Under the pieces are notes generated by a model that was given only the letters and a program-made list of their open reading frames with translations, had not been told where the DNA came from and made no database searches. From the NCBI RefSeq assembly GCF_034064985.1, contig NZ_CP139249.1:310001-374000 (forward strand): a stretch of 64,000 bases of DNA, read 5' to 3'. Below are positions 50,451-58,021 of the stretch, one piece after another (positions within the stretch are counted from its first letter, which is position 1; each line of letters begins with the position of its first letter). Source of the stretch: Acinetobacter pittii. Lineage in GTDB: Bacteria; Pseudomonadota; Gammaproteobacteria; Pseudomonadales; Moraxellaceae. The position numbers and the translations under genes were made by a program.

Positions 50451-51338
50451 ATGAACATCGCAGGTATGACGGCAGAAAAATCATATTTAAATCGTCGAAA
50501 AGCGTTGGGTATTACAGTGCGTCGTCTTGAATTTAATCCAAAGGCAATTAAGCGGCACTATTTTGCAAATTCACCCCTCATGTCGCATTTTTTAACTGCA
50601 CTCTCATCAACATTTCCTGTAGGAGAGCAGTTTTTTGTAAATAGCGTTCGTAATGTGCGTGATAAAGTCTCAGATCCTCAACTACAAGCACAAATTGCGG
50701 CTTTCATTGGACAAGAGGCCATGCATTCCAAAGCTCATAGTGAGTTTAATGAAGCTTGGCGACGGGATAATTATAATCTTGACAGTTTTCAAAATTGGCT
50801 AAATGAGCGTGATAAATATTTAAGAACAATTCCACCTAAGCTGCAATTGGCATTGACCTGTGCGTTTGAACATTTCACTGCTTTACTTGGGGGATATGTC
50901 TTACAGCATCCAGAGTTATTAAAGACGCTAGATGAAGATGCGCTAAAACTTTGGGTATGGCATGCGATTGAAGAAATTGAACACCGTTCGGTTGCATTTG
51001 ATGTTTATCAACATGTATATGGTGATGATCGTATCCGTCGCTTACTCATGCGTAGCGTCACTACTGGATTTGCGAGTCTCGCTTTTTATGGGACAACTCG
51101 TTTATTTTGGCAAGATAAATGGAATAGCTTACCTAAAATTGGGGGTAATTTATTTGGATTATATTTGCTGATGAAGATGCTTGTTCAGTTAATGCCGGAA
51201 TACTTCGCATATTACAAAAAAGACTTTCATCCGAGTCAAAAAGATTATGGCAGGATGGTTAATTATTGGAAAAGCTCTTTAGCAGAAGAATATCAAATGG
51301 CAAGTTTTGAACAAGAAAAAGATCAGCGATTGAGCTAA
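50451..51338 (+). CDS. Predicted metal-dependent hydrolase (COG3687 / PF10118 type)
   Basis: 295 residues from the ATG at 50451 (AGGTG upstream). The helical body has FIGQEAMHSKAHSEFNE, FEHFTA and HAIEEIEHRSVAFDVYQ, repeated Glu-His motifs expected to hold a two-metal site as in ferritin-like hydrolases of this group. The function in the cell is not known. Single gene between two terminators. Confidence 0.8.
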   Translation: MNIAGMTAEKSYLNRRKALGITVRRLEFNPKAIKRHYFANSPLMSHFLTALSSTFPVGEQFFVNSVRNVRDKVSDPQLQAQIAAFIGQEAMHSKAHSEFNEAWRRDNYNLDSFQNWLNERDKYLRTIPPKLQLALTCAFEHFTALLGGYVLQHPELLKTLDEDALKLWVWHAIEEIEHRSVAFDVYQHVYGDDRIRRLLMRSVTTGFASLAFYGTTRLFWQDKWNSLPKIGGNLFGLYLLMKMLVQLMPEYFAYYKKDFHPSQKDYGRMVNYWKSSLAEEYQMASFEQEKDQRLS

Positions 51339-51343
51339 TAGAT

Positions 51344-51371
51344 AACCGGACTTAAAAGTCCGGTTTTTTAA
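51344..51371 (+). terminator. Terminator of the metal-dependent hydrolase gene
   Basis: AACCGGACT / AGTCCGGTT, 9-bp perfect stem with TAAA loop, followed by T6. Confidence 0.9.
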
Positions 51372-51468
51372 AATCAATAAAATAAAAGCAACACAATAAT
51401 GCCTAATTCATCATACAATCAGGTAAAGAGGTTAAAAATATAAAGAAAAACTTGAGGATAATGTGACG

Positions 51469-52059
51469 ATGAAAACGTTGAAACAATTTGCGATCGCAAC
51501 AACACTTGCCAGTACCTTACTGTTTTCGGGGTGTGGTTATAACACTCTACAAGTAAAAGATGAGGCTGTAACAGCAGCGTGGTCTGAAGTACAGAACCAA
51601 TATCAACGTCGATCAGATTTGGTACCAAATCTTGTAAACGTCGTTAAAGGCTATGCTAAGCATGAAGAGCAAGTATTAACTGAAGTGACACAGGCACGTT
51701 CTAATGTGGCAGGTTTAAAAGTTGATAAAGAAGTTTTAGAAGACCCAGCTTTACTTGAAAAATATCAACAGGCTCAAAGTCAATTAACAGGGGCGTTATC
51801 TCGACTCATCGCTGTTTCGGAAAATTACCCAGATTTGAAAGCTAATACTCAATTCCAAGAACTACAAGTTCAGCTTGAAGGTACTGAAAACCGTATTGCT
51901 GTTGCGCGTAATCGTTATATTACAACAGTACAAGACTATAACTCATATGTGCGTCAGTTCCCGCAGGCAGTAACAGCAAAAGTAATTGGTATGCATCCAA
52001 AAGCCAATTTCTCTGCAGAAGCATCTGCACAACAGGCTCCAAAAGTTTCTTTTGATTAA
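51469..52059 (+). CDS. lemA: LemA family lipoprotein
   Basis: 196 residues from the ATG at 51469; GAGGA is ten bases upstream. The signal peptide ends in FSGC, a lipobox. The rest is the LemA helical bundle: VTAAWSEVQNQYQRRSDLVP, VKGYAKHEEQVLTEVTQARS, and ENYPDLKANTQFQELQVQLE. LemA proteins are often paired with TPM-domain proteins, as here, but their function is not settled. Confidence 0.9.
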   Translation: MKTLKQFAIATTLASTLLFSGCGYNTLQVKDEAVTAAWSEVQNQYQRRSDLVPNLVNVVKGYAKHEEQVLTEVTQARSNVAGLKVDKEVLEDPALLEKYQQAQSQLTGALSRLIAVSENYPDLKANTQFQELQVQLEGTENRIAVARNRYITTVQDYNSYVRQFPQAVTAKVIGMHPKANFSAEASAQQAPKVSFD

Positions 52060-52083
52060 TTTTATAAATCAAAGGAGTGCCGT

Positions 52084-53166
52084 ATGAGAAATACTCTATT
52101 GCTTCAATCAAAGCAAATTAAGGTCTTTATTTCGACCTTAATTTTGCTCTGTTGTGGTGTTCTTTTTCAGAATACGGCATGCAGTGAAACTAATATTGCA
52201 ACTGCTACCGATGAGGCTGATGCAATAGTTGCTGGCAAAATTATTCAAAAGCAACAAACTCAAGCTGCTGCAACTAAACTAGAGGGGCAAGCTGCTTCAA
52301 GTCCTGCTCCTCAAGTCCAAGTTGCGAATGATATGGCTGATGGTGAATCAATTCGTGGTTTGCCAACTTTAAACCAGCCTGTGATTGATCAAGCCAATAT
52401 CTTAAGCGAGGCTGAGAAGCAGCAACTTAATCAAAAAATTCTAAGTTTATATCAACAAGGCAAAGCGCAGATTGGTATTGTGATTGTTCCCACAACTGGT
52501 CAAGAAGATATCTTTGATTATGCGTTACGTGTTGGCGAAAAGTGGCAATTGGGATCATCTAAACGTGACAATGGATTACTCATTGCAGTCGCTGTAAATG
52601 ACCGCCGTATACAAATACTAACCGGTTATGGCTTAGAAGGGGTATTGCCGGATATTGTGGCAAGTCGGATTATTCGAAACCAAATTACACCTTATTTTAA
52701 ACAAGCCCAATATGCGCAAGGTTTGAGTGCAGGTCTTGATGAAATCGGAAGAATTTTAAACCTTGACCCAGAAGTAGCACAGCAAGCTGCCCAAGACTTG
52801 AAAGAGCGCCAACATCAAGCTGCAGAAGAACAGCAAGCCAAGCAGACAACGCTGACGATGGCTTTATTTATTCTTGTTGCTGGAATTGTGGGTTCGTTTA
52901 TTGTTGGTCGTCCGCTTAGTGCCTCTACAGCAGGTGTTGCTGCTGCAGTAGCAGGGTTCGTAAATGGGGCAGGACTAGTCACTAGCTTACTACTTGGTTT
53001 TGGTATTTTCTTTTTACTCATTACATCAATTGCCCAATTTATTTTACAGGCCATTCTGAGTGGTTCTGGTGGCGGTGGACGTGGAGGAGGCTTCGGCGGA
53101 GGTGGCGGAGGCTATGGCGGCGGCGGAGGCCGTTTTGGCGGTGGAGGTGCTTCAGGCTCATGGTAA
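52084..53166 (+). CDS. TPM-domain membrane protein with Gly-rich tail (YgcG type)
   Basis: 360 residues. N-terminal hydrophobic segment (about 12-30), a TPM domain at about 95-225 (VIDQANILSEAEKQQLNQKI; KWQLGSSKRDNGLLIAVAVN; GYGLEGVLPD), membrane spans at about 255-325, and a C-terminal run of Gly-Gly-X repeats ending GGASGSW. TPM domains are linked to photosystem repair in plants and to unknown envelope roles in bacteria. Overlaps the next gene by seven bases. Confidence 0.85.
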   Translation: MRNTLLLQSKQIKVFISTLILLCCGVLFQNTACSETNIATATDEADAIVAGKIIQKQQTQAAATKLEGQAASSPAPQVQVANDMADGESIRGLPTLNQPVIDQANILSEAEKQQLNQKILSLYQQGKAQIGIVIVPTTGQEDIFDYALRVGEKWQLGSSKRDNGLLIAVAVNDRRIQILTGYGLEGVLPDIVASRIIRNQITPYFKQAQYAQGLSAGLDEIGRILNLDPEVAQQAAQDLKERQHQAAEEQQAKQTTLTMALFILVAGIVGSFIVGRPLSASTAGVAAAVAGFVNGAGLVTSLLLGFGIFFLLITSIAQFILQAILSGSGGGGRGGGFGGGGGGYGGGGGRFGGGGASGSW

Positions 53167-53720
53167 CAACATCAGAAACAACACAAATTATTACTCAACC
53201 AAAAATTGAGGAATCTGTAGAGCCAAGCATAAAACGTTGGTTTAAACATCTATGCTATTTACCTGCTAGTAGTCGTTATTTTTCAAAACAAGATAAGCAA
53301 GCTATTGCCGATGCTGTACAACAAGCAGAACATGGCCATGTTGGAGAAATACAGGTTGTAATTGAAGGCCATATTCCAGTATCACAAGCCTACAGACAAA
53401 ATACTCGATTAAGAGCACAGCAATTATTTGCAGAATTAGGTGTTTGGGATACTGCATTAAATAGTGGTGTATTGTTATACCTAAATTTATGTGAGCGAAC
53501 AGTAGAAATTATATTTGACCGTGGTATTAGAAATGCGACTAACGAGCAAGTCTGGCAACAGATTTGTGAAGTAATAGTACAAAAGCTTAAGCAAAAAGAA
53601 TATCAGCAAGCTGTAGTGATTGGCGTACAACAAATTGGAGAAGTGATGTCACGGTTTTATGACGAAAACATGACTGATCAATCCAATGAATTGGGGAATG
53701 CTCCGATTATTCTTAATTAA
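53160..53720 (+). CDS. TPM-domain protein, soluble
   Basis: 186 residues with one TPM domain at about 40-155 (SKQDKQAIADAVQQAEHGHV; RTVEIIFDRGIRNATNEQVW). No signal peptide or membrane span. Translational overlap with the preceding TPM gene makes joint function likely. The pair with lemA forms a three-gene unit. Confidence 0.82.
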   Translation: MVTTSETTQIITQPKIEESVEPSIKRWFKHLCYLPASSRYFSKQDKQAIADAVQQAEHGHVGEIQVVIEGHIPVSQAYRQNTRLRAQQLFAELGVWDTALNSGVLLYLNLCERTVEIIFDRGIRNATNEQVWQQICEVIVQKLKQKEYQQAVVIGVQQIGEVMSRFYDENMTDQSNELGNAPIILN

Positions 53721-53777
53721 CTCGCCTTGTAACATTCCAGTATTAGCTAATTTCATAATTTTACTTTTAAAGGTGAC

Positions 53778-53792
53778 TGACAAAAAATGTCA
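53778..53792 (+). promoter_or_regulatory. Palindrome 1 upstream of comP (possible PilR site)
   Basis: TGACA-AAAAA-TGTCA, a perfect 5-N5-5 palindrome nested in a larger AGGTGAC / GTCACCT repeat (53771-53795). It is centred about 231 bases before the predicted comP start. Confidence 0.45.
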
Positions 53793-53899
53793 CCTACATA
53801 TTTATTTTTAAAGAGATTTTATTCACATAAATAAACATAAAATTTGAATTGTGTAATTTATTTTTTTTAATGCGTGAATTGTTTTTATAAAAATTTATA

Positions 53900-53914
53900 T
53901 GACATTTTTTGTCA
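53900..53914 (+). promoter_or_regulatory. Palindrome 2 upstream of comP (possible PilR site)
   Basis: TGACA-TTTTT-TGTCA, the same 5-N5-5 palindrome with the spacer inverted, centred about 109 bases before the predicted start, the usual distance for a sigma-54 activator. TGTC is the core reported for PilR in Pseudomonas. Confidence 0.5.
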
Positions 53915-53988
53915 ATTACTTACACCTATTTAATATTTAAGAATAGTTAATTATAGTGTAAGTATCTGTTTTTTAATTAAAATAAAAG

Positions 53989-54005
53989 TTGGCATGGATG
54001 CTGCT
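53989..54005 (+). promoter_or_regulatory. Sigma-54 promoter of comP (candidate)
   Basis: TTGGCATGGATGCTGCT: GG at 53991-53992 and GC at 54003-54004, ten bases between. Predicted start near 54016, leader of about 53 bases. The -12 element is CTGC instead of TTGC. Confidence 0.55.
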
Positions 54006-54067
54006 ATATAGTTGATAGCTGAAAAAGCTTATATAAAAACATACATACAATCTTTGGGGAAAAGGCT

Positions 54068-54550
54068 ATGAATGCACAAAAAGGTTTTACATTAATCGAA
54101 CTCATGATCGTAGTTGCCATTATTGGTATTTTGGCTGCAATTGCGATTCCTGCTTATCAGGATTATACGGTTAGAACAAAATGGGCTTCTAATGTAGCAG
54201 ATGTGGAAGGTATTAAGTCGGCTATTAAGAATTGCTTAAATGACCAAGCAACAGATGGTACTAAATGCGATACACTAACTGAGCTTCAGGGATATGATTT
54301 TCCTGGCACAGCTTTACCTACTCCTAACTATGCTTCAGGCGCTGTAACAATTACTGGTACAGCTCCAGCAGCAGCAGCAGGGACTACTCCAGCAACGCCA
54401 GGTAAGGTAAATATTGCATTTACAGGAACATCTGAAGTGAAATCTCTAGTTTTTAATGCAGATTGTAGTGTGAATGCTGGTGGTAATTTCGAGTGTACTA
54501 AAACTTCTACTGATACTTTGGATAAATATATGAAGGGTAGTAAGCGTTAA
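54068..54550 (+). CDS. comP: Type IV pilin, ComP-like
   Basis: 160 residues with a short leader MNAQKG cleaved before F7 ([12 protein letters not shown]5 of the mature form present) by the prepilin peptidase. Four Cys residues in the globular part could form two disulfides, a pilin D-region among them. An Ala/Pro/Thr-rich stretch ([17 protein letters not shown], about 97-113) is a candidate O-glycosylation segment. Adjacent pglL and the lack of a C-terminal serine identify it as ComP-type rather than PilA with TfpO. In A. baylyi ComP is essential for transformation. Confidence 0.85.
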   Translation: MNAQKGFTLIELMIVVAIIGILAAIAIPAYQDYTVRTKWASNVADVEGIKSAIKNCLNDQATDGTKCDTLTELQGYDFPGTALPTPNYASGAVTITGTAPAAAAGTTPATPGKVNIAFTGTSEVKSLVFNADCSVNAGGNFECTKTSTDTLDKYMKGSKR

Positions 54551-54570
54551 TTTATATCTAATTAAAAATA

Positions 54571-54602
54571 AAAAAAGCACCTTAAGCAAGGTGCTTTTTT
54601 TA
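54571..54602 (+). terminator. Terminator of comP
   Basis: A6-GCACCTT / AAGGTGC-T6, 13-bp stem with AAGC loop. It separates comP from pglL, so pglL must have its own promoter or depend on read-through. Confidence 0.92.
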
Positions 54603-54698
54603 TTTTATAAATTGTAGTTTATCACCTATTTTTATTAAGATTATCCTTCACTATTTACATGTATAATTCCCACAAGTTTTGGTCTCTAACCTCTTACT

Positions 54699-56327
54699 AT
54701 GCAAGTATTCTTCCTATTTCTCGCTGCAATCCTGTTAGGTTCTGCATGGTTGTCTCCATTTCACTACAGCCCTTGGGTCATGTTCTCAAGTGAAGTGAGT
54801 ACTTTTGGGGCTGGGTTATGCGTATTAGCTGCCCTAATTCAACAAAATATTAAAATTCCTAGAGCACAGATATTGTTGCTCCCATTTACTTTAATTCCTA
54901 TTGTCCAGTGGGGTTTCGGTTTAGTTTTTGATTTAAGTACGGCTTTATTAAGTACATTTTACTTATTTGGTTTTTGGTTTATGGTCTTGGCTGGCTACAA
55001 CCTATCTTTAGAACAAAAAAAGAGAGATCAAATTTTTTCAGGTTTTAGCTTACTAGTAATTATTACATCGCTATTAACTAGTCTTATAGCAATTTTCCAG
55101 TGGCTGAATATTGAATCACATTTAATTTATACACTTCATCTAATTGGTAATCGTCCTTACGGTAATTTTGGTCAACCCAACAACATGGCGACATTCTTAA
55201 TTATTGGGTTGTTAGGATGTTTATACTTATATGAAAAGAATAAAGTAACATTGTGGTTATTATTGCCTTCAGCACTTATTATTTTATTTACGATTGCCTT
55301 GAGTCAGTCACGCACTTCATGGATTGTTTTTCCATTCTTATTTATCTACTGGATGGTTAAAAAATTTGGGAAACAAAAAAGATTTGGAGTTTTTCAAGGT
55401 TTTTTGTGGTGCGTCGGTTTTTTCGTAATGGCTGGTGTAATTCTACCATTTGCTACTAATTTAATTGAAGCATGGTCAAGTACTGATGTAACCAAAGCAA
55501 GTAGTTTGGTTGAAAGAGCAAGCTCTGGGTATTTACGTTTTAATATCTGGTCACAAATGTTGCTTGCTGTACAGCAGCACCCTTGGTTGGGTTATGGTTG
55601 GAATCAAACCAGTGTGGCACAAATGACGGTTTATCATGCTTTCCCAACAGGAGAGTGGACGACTAGTGCTCATAATGTGCTGCTCGATTTAATTATCTGG
55701 AATGGTATTCCACTGGGTACTGTAATCATTACCTACTTTGCTTGCTGGTTTATTTGGTTAAACCAACAAGCTAAAAATACCATCTCAATCATTGCGATTA
55801 TGATGGTATGTACAGTACTTATTCATGCCATGTTAGAGTTTCCACAACGTTATGCTTATTTCTTGCTTACTTGTGGGTTCCTACTTGGTATTGTGCAAGC
55901 TCAGACTCCTGTGCTTAAAGGAATTATCCTCAACAAACATCTTCTTCGCTTATCATTGGTTGTAAGTTTATTGCTTATTATTGCAATTCTACGTGATTAC
56001 AATGTCTATGTTCTGAATAGTAATTTGCTTTTTAATAAAAAGCGTCCAAACGCTGAATTTATGGGAAGCGGTAAAATTTTTGTTTTAACGCAGTTTGAGC
56101 AGCGTTTAAAGTGGATTGAACTTAATCCCCAAAATGTTTTATCTGAAGCTGATTTGGTTGAATGGGGAAATTTTATAAAGAATAAGCCTACTCCATATAA
56201 CTTACGTAAATATGCAAAATTGCTTGCTTATAATGGAAAAGTAGAGCAGGCACAGCAGCAGATATTTATTTTACAGCATCTCTATAGACAGAAAATAACG
56301 CTATCGGAATTACTAAAAGAGAAGTAA
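54699..56327 (+). CDS. pglL: O-oligosaccharyltransferase, PglL family
   Basis: 542 residues with about twelve membrane spans, a Wzy/WaaL-type periplasmic loop and the catalytic-type histidine H325 in SAHNVLLDLIIWNG. RPYGNFGQPNNMATFLI near 150 is typical of the family. It transfers preassembled glycan from a lipid carrier to Ser/Thr of secreted proteins. The Acinetobacter homologue next to comP has been shown to be the general O-glycosylation enzyme in several strains, and one linked to ComP in A. baylyi. The substrate set of this copy is inferred. Confidence 0.88.
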   Translation: MQVFFLFLAAILLGSAWLSPFHYSPWVMFSSEVSTFGAGLCVLAALIQQNIKIPRAQILLLPFTLIPIVQWGFGLVFDLSTALLSTFYLFGFWFMVLAGYNLSLEQKKRDQIFSGFSLLVIITSLLTSLIAIFQWLNIESHLIYTLHLIGNRPYGNFGQPNNMATFLIIGLLGCLYLYEKNKVTLWLLLPSALIILFTIALSQSRTSWIVFPFLFIYWMVKKFGKQKRFGVFQGFLWCVGFFVMAGVILPFATNLIEAWSSTDVTKASSLVERASSGYLRFNIWSQMLLAVQQHPWLGYGWNQTSVAQMTVYHAFPTGEWTTSAHNVLLDLIIWNGIPLGTVIITYFACWFIWLNQQAKNTISIIAIMMVCTVLIHAMLEFPQRYAYFLLTCGFLLGIVQAQTPVLKGIILNKHLLRLSLVVSLLLIIAILRDYNVYVLNSNLLFNKKRPNAEFMGSGKIFVLTQFEQRLKWIELNPQNVLSEADLVEWGNFIKNKPTPYNLRKYAKLLAYNGKVEQAQQQIFILQHLYRQKITLSELLKEK

Positions 56328-56330
56328 TAA

Positions 56331-56363
56331 AAAAATCCCCTTAAGTATAAGGGGATTTTTTTA
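56331..56363. terminator. Bidirectional terminator, pglL / bfr
   Basis: AAAAATCCCCTTA / TAAGGGGATTTTT, 13-bp perfect stem with AGTA loop, between convergent genes. Confidence 0.92.
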
Positions 56364-56370
56364 TGAGAAA

Positions 56371-56835
56371 TTACATTTGGCTCTGGATATAATTTTCAAT
56401 ACCTACGCTGCCAATAAGATCAATTTGAGTATCTAGCCAGTCCCAGTATTCTTCTTCTTTTTCTAGAATTTCTTGAACAAGGTCACGAGTGACATAATCT
56501 TGCTCTGTTTCAGCTAAAGCAACCGCTTTTTGAATTGCTTCTATATTTTCTTTTACTTTACGAATGTCACAGTGCAAAACTTCTTCTGTGTGTTGACCAA
56601 TATAAAGCTTACCTAAATGTTGAAGGTTAGGTAGTCCTTCTAAAAATAAAATACGTTCAATGATTTTATCGGCATGTTTCATTTGACGAATTGATTCTTT
56701 ATATTCAGCAGAGCCAAGCTGCTCAATTCCCCAGTCATTAAACATGCGCGAATGTAAAAAGTATTGATTAATTGCAGTTAAATGATGATACAGCACTTGA
56801 TTGAGCTGATTAATGACATCACGATTGCCTTTCAT
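56371..56835 (-). CDS. bfr: Bacterioferritin (haem-binding subunit, altered ferroxidase centre)
   Basis: 154 residues with the bacterioferritin fold: AINQYFLHSRMF and HADKIIERILFLEGLPNLQ are family signatures. The haem ligand M52 is present. By alignment from memory with E. coli Bfr, ferroxidase ligands E18, E51, E94 and H130 are replaced by His, Gln, Val and Tyr; only H54 and E127 remain. Such subunits in other species act together with a second, ferroxidase-active subunit. Iron storage shell, 24-mer. bfd lies upstream on the same strand. Confidence 0.9.
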   Translation of the reverse strand: MKGNRDVINQLNQVLYHHLTAINQYFLHSRMFNDWGIEQLGSAEYKESIRQMKHADKIIERILFLEGLPNLQHLGKLYIGQHTEEVLHCDIRKVKENIEAIQKAVALAETEQDYVTRDLVQEILEKEEEYWDWLDTQIDLIGSVGIENYIQSQM

Positions 56836-56992
56836 TGTAGCTACTCCAAAACAATTTCTGCCTCAAACTTAATTAAGGCAATCTATAAATCCATTTTAGT
56901 GAACAATCATGGAGATGGCGAGTAATTTATGGAACAGCAAATGAAAATCGCAATCAAAAACAACACAATATTAGAAAGGATGTTTTTATGTC

Positions 56993-57041
56993 AAAAAAAA
57001 CCGCTTGAATGAGGAACTATAAAGGTTCAGCAAAAAGCGGT
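56993..57041 (-). terminator. Terminator of bfd
   Basis: ACCGCTT (57000-57006) / AAGCGGT (57035-57041), with an inner GAAC/GTTC stem; on the minus strand an eight-base T-run follows. bfr is therefore likely to be transcribed separately from bfd. Confidence 0.6.
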
Positions 57042-57078
57042 GGAGGAGTCAATAAATTTTGTTAGATATTAATTTTTA

Positions 57079-57273
57079 TTATGCAGCCACAGAAATGCGA
57101 GCAGCGATTTCTGCTAATTCTTCGCTAATGATAGCGCGAGCTTCTGGTGCACAGCGTCCACAGCATGTACCAAGATCAAGCAAGTCGCGAATTTCACGAT
57201 AGCTTTCAGCGCCATTTTCAACAGCGTCTTTAATATCCTGATCGGTAATGCCACGACACAAGCAAACGTACAT
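57079..57273 (-). CDS. bfd: Bacterioferritin-associated ferredoxin
   Basis: 64 residues from the ATG at 57273 (GGGGA eight bases upstream); a start five codons earlier is less likely. The 2Fe-2S ligands are C4, C6, C38 and C41 (CLC and CCGRC). It reduces the bacterioferritin haem to release iron. A Fur-type palindrome lies in its promoter region, fitting induction under iron starvation. Confidence 0.93.
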   Translation of the reverse strand: MYVCLCRGITDQDIKDAVENGAESYREIRDLLDLGTCCGRCAPEARAIISEELAEIAARISVAA

Positions 57274-57305
57274 GGGAGTGATCCCCAAATATAAATGCGA
57301 TAATT

Positions 57306-57327
57306 GATATTATTGATAATTATTATC
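57306..57327 (-). promoter_or_regulatory. Fur box upstream of bfd
   Basis: GATAAT-T-ATTATC (57315-57327) is a perfect palindrome and a GATATT hexamer lies three bases before it (57306-57311), giving the three-hexamer GATAAT layout of a Fur box, 33-54 bases before the bfd start. Confidence 0.7.
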
Positions 57328-57382
57328 GTTTGTCAATGAAATTCATTTAAAATCTCATTTATCATTATTGGGATTTTGGATA

Positions 57383-57440
57383 AAAAAATACCACCTAAGC
57401 GGAAATCTAAAAAGAATTTAGATTTTTATGCCAAGGTGGT
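57383..57440 (-). terminator. Terminator of ridA
   Basis: ACCACCT (57390-57396) / AGGTGGT (57434-57440) outside an inner AAATCTAAA / TTTAGATTT stem; read on the minus strand a T-run follows. Confidence 0.8.
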
Positions 57441-57491
57441 TCATGTTTTTAAAACTAAATAGTGAAATTTAGATATTTTAATTTTTATATC

Positions 57492-57875
57492 TTATTGATT
57501 AATAATTACAATTCCGTCCATTTCTACTAATGCGCCTTTTGGCAAGCTTGCTACACCAAGAGCTGCACGTGCAGGGTAGGGCTGAGCAAAATATTCACCC
57601 ATAATTTGGTTTACGAGTTGGAAATTTGATAGATCAGTTAAAAAAATATTGAGCTTAGCAATATCTGCAAGTGAACCACCAGCAGCTTCACAAACTGCTT
57701 TTAAATTATCAAATACACGGCGAATTTGAGCTTCGATACCTTCTACAAGTTCCATACTGTATGGGTCTAAACCAATTTGCCCTGAAAGATATAGCGTATT
57801 GTCTACTAAAATAGCTTGAGAGTATGTGCCGATAGCAGCAGGGGCATTTTCAGTATGAATGACTTGGCGGGACAT
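57492..57875 (-). CDS. ridA: RidA family enamine/imine deaminase
   Basis: 127 residues from the ATG at 57875 (AAGGAG six bases upstream), the usual RidA length. Signature residues [12 protein letters not shown] and the substrate Arg in [15 protein letters not shown] are present. It hydrolyses reactive 2-aminoacrylate and related enamines formed by PLP enzymes. It lies downstream of spoT with an inverted repeat between. Confidence 0.9.
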   Translation of the reverse strand: MSRQVIHTENAPAAIGTYSQAILVDNTLYLSGQIGLDPYSMELVEGIEAQIRRVFDNLKAVCEAAGGSLADIAKLNIFLTDLSNFQLVNQIMGEYFAQPYPARAALGVASLPKGALVEMDGIVIINQ

Positions 57876-57908
57876 TTGGTTCTCCTTGATTAAATCTATT
57901 TCCATCAT

Positions 57909-57944
57909 AATCGATGATAGCTTTGGACAAAAGTATCATCGATT
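57909..57944 (-). repeat. Long inverted repeat between spoT and ridA
   Basis: AATCGATGAT (57909-57918) / ATCATCGATT (57935-57944), perfect 10-base arms, 16-base spacer with an inner CTTT/AAAG. It starts 34 bases before ridA. There is no T-tract. Confidence 0.5.
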
Positions 57945-58021
57945 TAATTGATTAAGTGAATTTGGAAAGTTTGATTTTGTTAAGGAAACATAAATTTATA
58001 ACCAATAGTCTCTATAAAGAT

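Noticed and set aside
54068..54550. Calling the pilin gene pilA
   Set aside because: PilA of this genus is usually beside tfpO and often ends in Ser; this gene is beside pglL and ends in Lys-Arg, the comP arrangement.
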